Shown here in pieces: positions 16,531-23,318 of a DNA stretch of 64,000 nucleotides. Below the pieces are notes generated by a model. That model made no database searches, had not been told where the DNA came from, and saw only the letters and a program-made list of their open reading frames with translations. Source of the stretch: Stygiobacter electus (GTDB lineage: Bacteria > Bacteroidota > Ignavibacteria > Ignavibacteriales > Melioribacteraceae); NCBI GenBank assembly GCA_029210465.1, contig JARGDL010000009.1:1-64000 (forward strand). Reading direction: 5' to 3'. Each line of letters opens with the position of its first letter. Position 1 is the first letter of the stretch. Position numbers and translations under genes: made by a program.

Positions 16531-17048
16531 ATATAATTTGTCTCAATTAAAGTTAAACAATCTCCAAATAACAAAAAATTCATTTGTGATAAAATTTCTT
16601 TCGTCCCATAAAGAGAATCTGCAATCATTTTGATTTTTGTTTGTACCACATTTTTAATTTTTGCGGCTATTATAATATGATTATTTTTTGTTTTTGTTGC
16701 ACGTTCAAATATTTCTTTTGTGCATTTTAGATTTACATAAAATTTTTCCTTGCTGTTAAAATTTATTTCAGCTTTCAGAAAATACTCTTTTTGACATTCA
16801 TAAACATTAATTAATGTAGTATCTAAAATAACATTTTTATTAATTACAGATTTCAAATCGCCATTAAACTCATTTGCACCAAACTGCTTTTTAAGTTTAT
16901 TAATTGTAATATGTTTATGATTTGCAATTTTTTCAGCTGTAGAAAATTTTTCATTCGAATTACTTCGAAGGGCTATTAATGACCATATTAAATAAACAAA
17001 CAAGCTGAGAAATAATATAATTGTCTTTTTATTTTTAAAAATACTCAA
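16527..17048 (-). CDS. Membrane-anchored hypothetical protein
   Basis: An unrecognised 173-aa protein. One N-terminal membrane helix (about residues 8-27, KTIILFLSLFVYLIWSLIAL) precedes a lysine-rich alpha/beta extracytoplasmic part with VINKNVILDTTLINVYE, YVNLKCTKEIFERA, IIIAAKIKNVVQTKIK and a C-terminal FGDCLTLIETNYI. The strand pattern (YVNL..., HIIIAAKIKNV) recalls OB-fold tRNA_anti-like proteins that sit in bacterial membranes. I cannot confirm this. TTG start at 17048, no alternative methionine for 140 residues. Coupled by ATGA to the thioredoxin gene and 2 bp from the upstream 64-aa gene. Confidence 0.6.
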   Translation of the reverse strand: MSIFKNKKTIILFLSLFVYLIWSLIALRSNSNEKFSTAEKIANHKHITINKLKKQFGANEFNGDLKSVINKNVILDTTLINVYECQKEYFLKAEINFNSKEKFYVNLKCTKEIFERATKTKNNHIIIAAKIKNVVQTKIKMIADSLYGTKEILSQMNFLLFGDCLTLIETNYI

Positions 17049-17050
17049 AG

Positions 17051-17245
17051 TTAAAACTTACCTTTGTTTTCAAATTCCTCTTTGCTAACTAATCTTTTTT
17101 CACAAATACGATATTCGTGAATATCAAAATATTTTTTCAATCCATTAGAATATTTTGAAATATCTGGGATTTTAATGTATGCATCTTTTAATTCACCCGT
17201 TTTACGGTTTTTAAACTTAATGTTAATGAATAATTCTTTCGGCAT
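17051..17245 (-). CDS. Small hypothetical protein
   Basis: An unrecognised 64-aa protein, basic and without a membrane segment: it starts MPKELFINIKFKNRKTGELK, continues with DAYIKIPDIS and ends KRLVSKEEFENKGKF. It looks like a single small beta/alpha domain. It is first in a three-gene operon with the membrane protein (2 bp away) and the CNVC redoxin. The tight packing supports it being a real gene; nothing indicates function. Confidence 0.55.
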   Translation of the reverse strand: MPKELFINIKFKNRKTGELKDAYIKIPDISKYSNGLKKYFDIHEYRICEKRLVSKEEFENKGKF

Positions 17246-17306
17246 TTACAAACCCTCAGCAATTTGAATGCACAAAATTAGCTTTTTTATATTTAATCAT
17301 TCAAAT

Positions 17307-17765
17307 TTACTTTGGTTCGTTAATTTTGAATCGGATACGCAACACATTATTTTCAAAACTTGTAGACACAATTTTAAATTCACCTATTTGTTTTGTTGAT
17401 GAAATATGAGGACCGCTGCATAAACATTCATCATAATCGCCTATTTCAATTACTCGTAAAATATTTCCTGCTTCTTCGGGTAACCGGGATAAACTAAATC
17501 TTGTTGAAGCTTCTTCCCGTGAAATAAATTTTTCTTTTACTTGCAAGTCAGCATGAATAATCGAATTAACTATTTCTTCGATTTTTTTAATTTCATCTTC
17601 TGTTAAATTTCTTGTAAAATGATAATCGCACTTCGATTTTTTCTTTTCGATATGTGCACTGTAAGCTCTTCCACAACCAAACAATTTATCCATCGTCCCA
17701 TTTAATATGTGTTCGGCTGTGTGCATCGGCGGATAATATGATTTTGGGTTTTCATTGTATTCCAT
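17307..17765 (-). CDS. AlaX-like trans-editing domain protein
   Basis: A 152-aa stand-alone homologue of the second additional domain of threonyl/alanyl-tRNA synthetases (SAD). Zinc ligands are HTAEH (H15, H19) and CSGPH (C116, H120). This is the AlaX pattern for hydrolysing mischarged Ser- or Gly-tRNA(Ala) in the cytoplasm. At about 150 residues it is at the compact end (AlaX-S type) and lacks an N-terminal beta barrel. It is followed upstream (on the minus strand) by the long purine/pyrimidine hairpin repeat and then the XTPase gene. An exact tRNA specificity cannot be assigned. Confidence 0.82.
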   Translation of the reverse strand: MEYNENPKSYYPPMHTAEHILNGTMDKLFGCGRAYSAHIEKKKSKCDYHFTRNLTEDEIKKIEEIVNSIIHADLQVKEKFISREEASTRFSLSRLPEEAGNILRVIEIGDYDECLCSGPHISSTKQIGEFKIVSTSFENNVLRIRFKINEPK

Positions 17766-17842
17766 TTTATCTCACTTTTTTCTGGGTTAAAATTATAGAA
17801 CACTGATTCTTATGATTAAAAAAATTTTTTGACAATTTATTC

Positions 17843-17985
17843 ATAATCTTACTCTTGTTCTTAATCTTAATCTTCTTCTTTCTCTTACTCCTGATCTTAA
17901 TCTTTCTCTTGATCTTAATCTTACTCATTTTGATAGAGCAAGATTATGATTATGATTAAGAGTATGATCATGATCGAGAGTATGA
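17843..17985. repeat. Long purine/pyrimidine imperfect hairpin
   Basis: A left arm (17843-17926) is made of near-repeats of CTTAATCTT-type hexamer/heptamer units with almost no G on the plus strand; after a short loop, a right arm (17940-17985) of AAGATTATGATTATGATTAA and GAGTATGATCATGATC units is complementary in register. The pair forms a long imperfect stem. It lies between the XTPase stop (17986) and the AlaX start (17765), both on the minus strand. Function is not evident. Confidence 0.7.
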
Positions 17986-18522
17986 TTATTTAAAAAACAT
18001 TTTCTTATGTAAAAAGGGAACAACAGCAACTTTTAATCCTTCGATGTAAAGCTCTTTTCTGTTCATTATTCCATTTGTAAAAAAACCGATTGCGCCTAAT
18101 TTTTGTTTTGTGTTTTCTTCGTTTTGAATTTCATCCATAACATTGCCAAGTTCTATACCTTTTAATAATTTTTCAACAATTCCATCTGGTAATTCAAAAT
18201 GAGGGGATAAACCAAATCCACAATTTTTATCTTCATCAATTATACACATACAACCAAAAGCAAACCATTTATCAAATTGTTTTATTATTCCGCCTTCAAT
18301 ACCAACAAAATAATTTGCTTTTAATTTTTGCTCTTTGTTTATCTCAAAAAGTTTTAATGCACGATTTTTAGCACCGATAAAAGTATCTTCACCAATTGGT
18401 TGAACAGAAACGTTTGAATCAACTTCGATTCCAATTGTTTCAATATTATCGAAATAAAGTGACAATGCTTCTTTAACTGCATTTATTTTAACTGGATTTT
18501 TTGAACCGACAAGTATTTTCAT
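17986..18522 (-). CDS. Inosine/xanthosine triphosphatase (DUF84/YjjX family)
   Basis: A 178-aa house-cleaning nucleotidase that hydrolyses ITP/XTP to protect nucleic acids from deaminated purines. The N-terminal VGSKNPVKINAVKEAL motif is the YjjX/DUF84 signature, followed by ETIGIEVDSNVSVQPIGEDTFIGAKNRA, VGIEGGI and AIGFFTNGIMNRKELY. The start is ATG 18522, whose first bases overlap the esterase TGA (ATGA), showing translational coupling; the longer in-frame extension to 18570 lies inside the esterase and is rejected. Length fits the family (about 170-180 aa). It is coupled to an esterase of unrelated chemistry, so the operon gives no clear joint role. Confidence 0.88.
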   Translation of the reverse strand: MKILVGSKNPVKINAVKEALSLYFDNIETIGIEVDSNVSVQPIGEDTFIGAKNRALKLFEINKEQKLKANYFVGIEGGIIKQFDKWFAFGCMCIIDEDKNCGFGLSPHFELPDGIVEKLLKGIELGNVMDEIQNEENTKQKLGAIGFFTNGIMNRKELYIEGLKVAVVPFLHKKMFFK

Positions 18523-19664
18523 TTTTTCCCAAAAAATAATTTTAATGGACGCCAAATTCTTTTTGCCCAAGCTGTTTCATTGTGCTCTGCCTGGTCATCT
18601 ATAAAAACAAAATAGTCTTTATTTTCTTTGTAACCTTTTTGATTTAGTATATCTATCATTGAATCTATGCCAGGCTGTAAAAGTGTTTCTAAACCTTTTC
18701 CGCCATTATCAATGTAAATCAATAGATTTTTTTTTTCACCGCCATAATCTTTTACAACTTTAACATAATCAATTGAATTAATTCTGAAAGCTGGTGAAAT
18801 ACAAGCGGCTTTTGAAAATACATTTGGATATTCCCAAACACAAATCATTGAAATTAATCCACCCATTGATGAACCACCAACAGCAGTGTTTTTTGCATCG
18901 GCTAATGTTCTGTAATTTTTATCAACAAATGGTTTAATCTTTTCAACAATTAATTTCATATAAAGTTTGCCAAGCTCTGTATTGTTATATTCATTTGCAC
19001 GGTCATCTGTGTTGTTGATTCCAACCAAAATAAAAGGTTCTATTTCATTATTTCGAATCAGACTATCTGCAACTTCGTCAACACGCCAATCATGAAATGT
19101 GTTTGAAGTTTTTGGATCAATTAAATTTTGTCCATCGTGCATATAAAAAACGGGATAACGTTTATCTTTTTCCGTTTCATAATTTGGTGGCAGCCAAACA
19201 AAAATATTTCTTGGACGCAAGCCATCAATCACAAAGTTTTTGTAATAATCAACTTTGCCTGTAACTTGTCCTTCAACTTTGAAATTAAATTTATCACGCC
19301 AATTAATAATTGTTTTAGTTACTGTTGTATCCTTTGAAGTAATTAAAATATTATTTCGAGGAATGCTTAAATCGTTGCCGAGAGCTTCTGTTTGCCAATT
19401 TCCTTTTGTGAATTTATATTCAATTTGTTCATTTTTGTCGGTGATAAATTCATAAATCCATTTTTCTTTTGAAATTTTTTTCATTGGAATTTTATCGGCT
19501 TTCCAAAAACCAAGCGGCTCAATATTTCCAGTAACATAAACTATTGATGAATCGTCAAGCGTTGGAGTAGTTATTTCTAAAGTAATTTTCACTTTTTCCT
19601 GTGCTATTAGAAATGAAGATAAAACAATCAGAATTGCAAAATTCCTTTTTATGCTTATAATCAT
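18519..19664 (-). CDS. Secreted CBM20-esterase (putative esterase/feruloyl-type)
   Basis: A 381-aa exported alpha/beta hydrolase. A signal peptide ends at about residue 22. Residues 24-115 form a CBM20-like starch-binding domain (VTGNIEPLGFWKADKIPMKK, then WIYEFITDKNEQIEYKFTKG). Residues 135-380 are a 'putative esterase' (esterase D/ferric enterobactin esterase type) domain: nucleophile S266 in GGSSMGG, acid region YIDNGGKG, and His in DDQAEHNETAW. The CBM20 suggests a polysaccharide or glycoside-associated substrate; the enzyme family is broad (feruloyl, acetyl xylan, siderophore esterases), so specificity is open. The stop overlaps the XTPase start by ATGA. Confidence 0.85.
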   Translation of the reverse strand: MIISIKRNFAILIVLSSFLIAQEKVKITLEITTPTLDDSSIVYVTGNIEPLGFWKADKIPMKKISKEKWIYEFITDKNEQIEYKFTKGNWQTEALGNDLSIPRNNILITSKDTTVTKTIINWRDKFNFKVEGQVTGKVDYYKNFVIDGLRPRNIFVWLPPNYETEKDKRYPVFYMHDGQNLIDPKTSNTFHDWRVDEVADSLIRNNEIEPFILVGINNTDDRANEYNNTELGKLYMKLIVEKIKPFVDKNYRTLADAKNTAVGGSSMGGLISMICVWEYPNVFSKAACISPAFRINSIDYVKVVKDYGGEKKNLLIYIDNGGKGLETLLQPGIDSMIDILNQKGYKENKDYFVFIDDQAEHNETAWAKRIWRPLKLFFGKK

Positions 19665-19743
19665 AATTAGAATTATTCCTTTTAGAATTTTGTTTTTAAA
19701 ATAATCAAACTAATTTGTGTCAACAAAAATAAAGGATATAAAA

Positions 19744-20652
19744 ATGAAAGTTACAAGAAAAGATTTTTTAAAATCTTCTGTTATTTTAACAGGTGGATTG
19801 TTTTTGCCTGGCTTTAAGTTTTTAAATCCATTACAAGAACAAAAATTTAAATTCACCGATTTAAGAAATAATATTGGAATATTTACTGAACGGGGTGGAA
19901 CGATTGGTTATTATGCAACAAAAGATGTATTGGTTGTTGTTGATTCTCAATTTCCTGATACAGCAAAAAATTTAATCGAAGGATTAAAACAAAAAACTGA
20001 TCGAAAAATTGATTTACTATTCAACACACATCATCATGGCGATCATACGAGCGGCAATGTTTTTTTGAAAGATTATGCAGTCAAAATTATTGCACATGAA
20101 AATTGTAAAGCTTTACAGGAAAAAAATTATGGGAATAATCCTGAGAAACCACAAGCTTATCCAAACATTACCTTTAAAAACAAGTGGACACAAAATTTAG
20201 GCAAAGAAAAAGTTACAGCAATTTATTTTGGAGCGGCTCACACTGGCGGCGATTCTGTTATTCACTTTGAAAAAGCAAATATCGCTCATCTTGGAGATTT
20301 AGTTTTCAACAAAACTTATCCATACATAGATCCAAATGGTGGCGGCTCAATCAAAGGTTGGCATAATGTTTTAGGTAAAGTCATAAAGCATTTTTCAAAA
20401 GATACACTATTTATTTTTGGTCATGCCATAAACGATGATTTATTAACGGGCTCAATTGAAGACGTAAAAGAAATGCAAAATTATTTTGAAGCTTTAATTG
20501 ATTTTGTTTCAAACGAAATTAAAAAGGGAAAAACAAAAGAAGAAATAATTAATTCATCCTCAATTCCTAAATACGAAAATCTGAAAGAACGTTTTCAAGG
20601 TGGCAAAAAAATGAATCTTGAAAGAGCATATGACCAATTAAAACAAGGATAA
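19744..20652 (+). CDS. MBL-fold metallo-hydrolase with Tat-like leader
   Basis: A 302-aa metallo-beta-lactamase-fold hydrolase. The metal-binding motif HHHGDH is at about 96-101, with later ligands in AAHTGGDSVIHF, LGDLVFN and FGHAIN. The leader VTRKDFLKSSVILTGG resembles a Tat signal, but the second Arg of the twin pair is Lys (TRKDFLK), so export by Tat is uncertain. The start is ATG 19744, with an AAAGGA site 7 bp upstream; an earlier GTG (19717) is disfavoured. The nearest functional analogues are periplasmic beta-lactamase-like or quinoprotein-relay MBL proteins; the substrate is unknown. It stands alone between divergent esterase and the DpnI-like gene. Confidence 0.85.
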   Translation: MKVTRKDFLKSSVILTGGLFLPGFKFLNPLQEQKFKFTDLRNNIGIFTERGGTIGYYATKDVLVVVDSQFPDTAKNLIEGLKQKTDRKIDLLFNTHHHGDHTSGNVFLKDYAVKIIAHENCKALQEKNYGNNPEKPQAYPNITFKNKWTQNLGKEKVTAIYFGAAHTGGDSVIHFEKANIAHLGDLVFNKTYPYIDPNGGGSIKGWHNVLGKVIKHFSKDTLFIFGHAINDDLLTGSIEDVKEMQNYFEALIDFVSNEIKKGKTKEEIINSSSIPKYENLKERFQGGKKMNLERAYDQLKQG

Positions 20653-20719
20653 ATTAAAACGCTTTTTTAGTTATATTTGATTGTGAAAAGGATATAAAAA
20701 TTTATATAATTTTCAATAA

Positions 20720-21487
20720 ATGAATTTAAATTTCAATATTGCATTAGCTTCAAATTATAAGAACCTATCTCAGAAAATAAGAGTTGTTTCTGAAGATTGG
20801 ACAAAAAGAGAAATTTTTTGTCCAAACTGTGGTAATCAACTTTTTCAATTAAAAAATAACAATCCAGTTGGTGATTTTATTTGTAAAACATGTGAAGAAA
20901 CTTTTGAATTAAAGAGTAAAAAAAATTCCTTTGGCTATAAAATTAATGATGGTGCTTATTCTAAAATAATTGAAAAGTTGGCTGATGATAAGTTACCTAA
21001 TTTCTTTTTACTTACTTATGATTTAAATAATTCATTAATTACAAATTTTGTTCTTATCCCAAAACATTTTTTTTCTTTTTCAATAATAGAAAAGAGAAAA
21101 GCATTATCTGAAACAGCGATTAGATCTGGATGGATTGGGTGTAATATTTTGTTTGAAAAAATATCCGAATCAGGAAAAATTTATTATGTAAAAGATAAAA
21201 TCTCCGCAAACAAAGAAGATGTTCAAAAAAAGTGGAAAAAAACTTTATTTATAAGAGAAAATAAAAACATTGAATTACGCGGTTGGTCACTTGATATTAT
21301 TAAATGCATTGATCAAATTGGTAAAGTAGAATTTTCATTAAATGATATTTATAAATTTGAAGAATATTTAAAACTGAATCATCCCGACAATAAATTCATA
21401 AAAGATAAAATTAGACAGCAATTACAATATTTGAGAGATAAAGGTTTTTTGAAATTTTTAGGCAATGGAAAATATAGGAGGGTTTGA
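20720..21487 (+). CDS. DpnI-like methyl-directed endonuclease (Gm6ATC)
   Basis: A 255-aa close relative of DpnI (254 aa). It is collinear from the first residues (MNLNFNIALASNYKNLSQK) to the end (ending in GKYRRV, DpnI in GKYRKL), with EDW, CPNCGN, INDGAY, NFFLLTY, RSGWIGCNI and RQQLQYLRDK in between. Zinc ligands are C34, C37, C55 and C58. The PD-(D/E)xK residues are D52, E63 and K65, equivalent to DpnI D53/E64/K66. A C-terminal winged helix (about 180-255) recognises the methylated site. It cuts DNA carrying N6-methyladenine in GATC. No methyltransferase or other restriction gene is adjacent. The following lipoprotein starts one base after its stop. Confidence 0.93.
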   Translation: MNLNFNIALASNYKNLSQKIRVVSEDWTKREIFCPNCGNQLFQLKNNNPVGDFICKTCEETFELKSKKNSFGYKINDGAYSKIIEKLADDKLPNFFLLTYDLNNSLITNFVLIPKHFFSFSIIEKRKALSETAIRSGWIGCNILFEKISESGKIYYVKDKISANKEDVQKKWKKTLFIRENKNIELRGWSLDIIKCIDQIGKVEFSLNDIYKFEEYLKLNHPDNKFIKDKIRQQLQYLRDKGFLKFLGNGKYRRV

Positions 21488-21488
21488 A

Positions 21489-22316
21489 ATGATACTAAAT
21501 TTTTCACTAAAAAAATTATTAAGTATTCTGCTCATATTTCAATTTATTTTTCTCCTTTCCTCCTGTATAACCGAAAGCGATTTAAATTTTGAAAAATCTA
21601 TCTCTGTTAAAAAAGATGATTCAACCACAGTTTCACTAAATTATAAAGAAAGTATTTTTATTAACGATGAGTTTTCAATTTCATTTGAAGGTGTTAATAA
21701 TGATTCTCGCTGTCCAATTGATGTAGTTTGTGTTTGGGCTGGGAATGCAGAAGTTGTTTTAAAAATCAGAAATAAAAATTTTGAAAAGAATTTCATTCTT
21801 AATTCTTATTTATTTCCAAGAACTATTGTTTATGATCAATATGAAATTGAGCTAACAAAAGTTTTACCCGAAAGAAAATCTCAAATAGAACTTATGCAAT
21901 CCGATTACTCTATTCATCTTAAAATTTTCTTTAACACAAATAAAGAATTACGAAAAGTTCACATGATTGATTCTAATCTCGATTGGACAATGTCAAAAGA
22001 TTATCTAAAAGTAAATTCTGTTTCTCTTGATAAAAATCTATTGAGTTTTTCTTTAAGTTACAGCGGTGGTTGCAAAGAGCATTTTATTAATGTCTTTGCT
22101 TATACTTCAATTGCGAAATCTATTCCACCACAAATTAATCTTCATATTTCGCATAATGCAAATAATGATTTATGTGAAGCTTACATTACACGCAAAATGC
22201 AATTTGATTTATCGGTTATTAAAAATTTTTTAATTGGTTATAACAATGTTTATTTAAACATTTTTTCGCCAGATGGTAAACTTGTTGGTGGTTCACCATT
22301 ACTTTATAAATATTAG
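21489..22316 (+). CDS. Lipoprotein with cysteine-containing CPxDVxCVWAG motif
   Basis: A 275-aa lipoprotein. The signal ends in FLLSSC, with the lipid-modified Cys at position 26 from ATG 21489. The mature part has a beta-rich domain containing FEGVNNDSRCPIDVVCVWAG and NAEVVLKI, a signature I recognise from uncharacterised Bacteroidota lipoproteins, where the two Cys probably pair. A second region (about 160-275) with FSLSYSGGCKEH and NDLCEAYITRKMQFDL may be a second beta domain with another disulfide. It is 1 bp downstream of the DpnI-like gene and overlaps the convergent TrmB gene by 4 bp. Function unknown; linkage to restriction may be coincidental. Confidence 0.65.
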   Translation: MILNFSLKKLLSILLIFQFIFLLSSCITESDLNFEKSISVKKDDSTTVSLNYKESIFINDEFSISFEGVNNDSRCPIDVVCVWAGNAEVVLKIRNKNFEKNFILNSYLFPRTIVYDQYEIELTKVLPERKSQIELMQSDYSIHLKIFFNTNKELRKVHMIDSNLDWTMSKDYLKVNSVSLDKNLLSFSLSYSGGCKEHFINVFAYTSIAKSIPPQINLHISHNANNDLCEAYITRKMQFDLSVIKNFLIGYNNVYLNIFSPDGKLVGGSPLLYKY

Positions 22317-22954
22317 AAAGAAAAACTTATCAGCTTAATTTTTTTCCCTTCTTCCAAATGCATTTTTTCATACTTTGTTTTTATCGAATACTCAAATGGC
22401 AAATTTTCATTTGCATATAAATCATTTGTTTCATAGTGAAGTTTTAGGTTTTCCCCTTTAATTACTTTCAAAGTATAGCTATACAAAGTGTCATCATCAG
22501 TCTTTAAATTAATTTTTCCATTCGGTGATAAAAGATTTTTATAAATATTAAGAAATCTTGGGTGGGTTAATCTTTTTTTAACACTACCATTTCTTGGGTA
22601 AGGATCAGGAAAGGTAATCCATATTTCCTCAAATTTTATTTTTCTAAAAATTTCTTCAAGCTTTTCAACATAAGAAATTAAAAAGACAACATTATTTAAA
22701 TTTTGTAAAGTTGCATTTTTAGAAGCATTCCAAATTCTATTGGCTTTTCTATCTATTCCAATAAAATTTTTTTCAGTAAAATTTAAAGCAAGATTAATAG
22801 AATAATCAGCTTGTCCGCAACCAAGCTCTGCAATAAAATTTTTATGGCTATTAAAAAATTGAATTAGTTCTTCTTCAACATTTTCATTTTTGTAATCAAA
22901 AACATTTGGGAATGTTCTTACTTCTGCAATTTTTTTATGTTTTTTCCTTGCCAT
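22313..22954 (-). CDS. trmB: tRNA (guanine-N7-)-methyltransferase
   Basis: A 213-aa SAM-dependent enzyme that makes m7G46 in the variable loop of tRNA, with a Rossmann-like fold. Motifs: AELGCGQADYSINLAL (SAM), FIGIDRKANRIWNASKNA, EEIWITFPDPYPRNGSVKKRLTHPRFLNIYKNLL is split across the family-specific FPDPWxKxxHxKRR-like region (here the Trp-type position reads YPRNG and an HPRF follows), and LKTDDDTLYSYTLKVI. A basic N-terminus (MARKKHKK) is typical. Length is normal (about 215-240). The stop region overlaps the convergent lipoprotein gene by 4 bp. Confident family call; the divergent FPDPYPRN motif is a small deviation. Confidence 0.88.
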   Translation of the reverse strand: MARKKHKKIAEVRTFPNVFDYKNENVEEELIQFFNSHKNFIAELGCGQADYSINLALNFTEKNFIGIDRKANRIWNASKNATLQNLNNVVFLISYVEKLEEIFRKIKFEEIWITFPDPYPRNGSVKKRLTHPRFLNIYKNLLSPNGKINLKTDDDTLYSYTLKVIKGENLKLHYETNDLYANENLPFEYSIKTKYEKMHLEEGKKIKLISFSF

Positions 22955-23075
22955 TTTGTCTGATTTTTTGGGGTGTAAAGTTAGTAATTTTAAACGCTTT
23001 AAGACTAAATATTTCTTAACTATTTGAATATAATTTTCGATATTAACTTACAAATAAATTACTTTTCGAGTTATT

Positions 23076-23306
23076 ATGAAAAAACTCAGTGATTTAACAA
23101 AAAATAAATTTCATTCTACTCTTCATACAGATATTCCAATTTCTTTGTGCAATTTTTATAAATATAAAGTTCAAAATATTATCACCACAAAAGAAAATAA
23201 GCTAAAACCACTTGCATCAATTAAAATAAATACTATTACTTCAAGATTGATAAATGAATTTAACAATGTTCTTTTTATTAAACGATACAATCAAATTTAT
23301 AAATAA
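23076..23306 (+). CDS. Possible small hypothetical protein
   Basis: A 76-aa reading frame, basic and Asn/Ile/Lys-rich with no membrane segment or recognisable domain. It begins with an ATG 121 bp after the divergent trmB and ends 12 bp before the PAS sensor start, so it could be the leader gene of that operon. The composition is close to what AT-rich noncoding DNA yields, and no ribosome-binding site stands out. I keep it only because of strand and spacing. Confidence 0.25.
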   Translation: MKKLSDLTKNKFHSTLHTDIPISLCNFYKYKVQNIITTKENKLKPLASIKINTITSRLINEFNNVLFIKRYNQIYK

Positions 23307-23318
23307 ATTGGCACTAAC

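Noticed and set aside
18523..18570. N-terminal extension of the XTPase
   Set aside because: It would lie inside the esterase gene; the ATGA overlap at 18522 fixes the start and the family motif begins right after it.
19744..19830. Functional Tat signal on the MBL-fold protein
   Set aside because: The twin pair is Arg-Lys rather than Arg-Arg; export by Tat stays uncertain and is not claimed.
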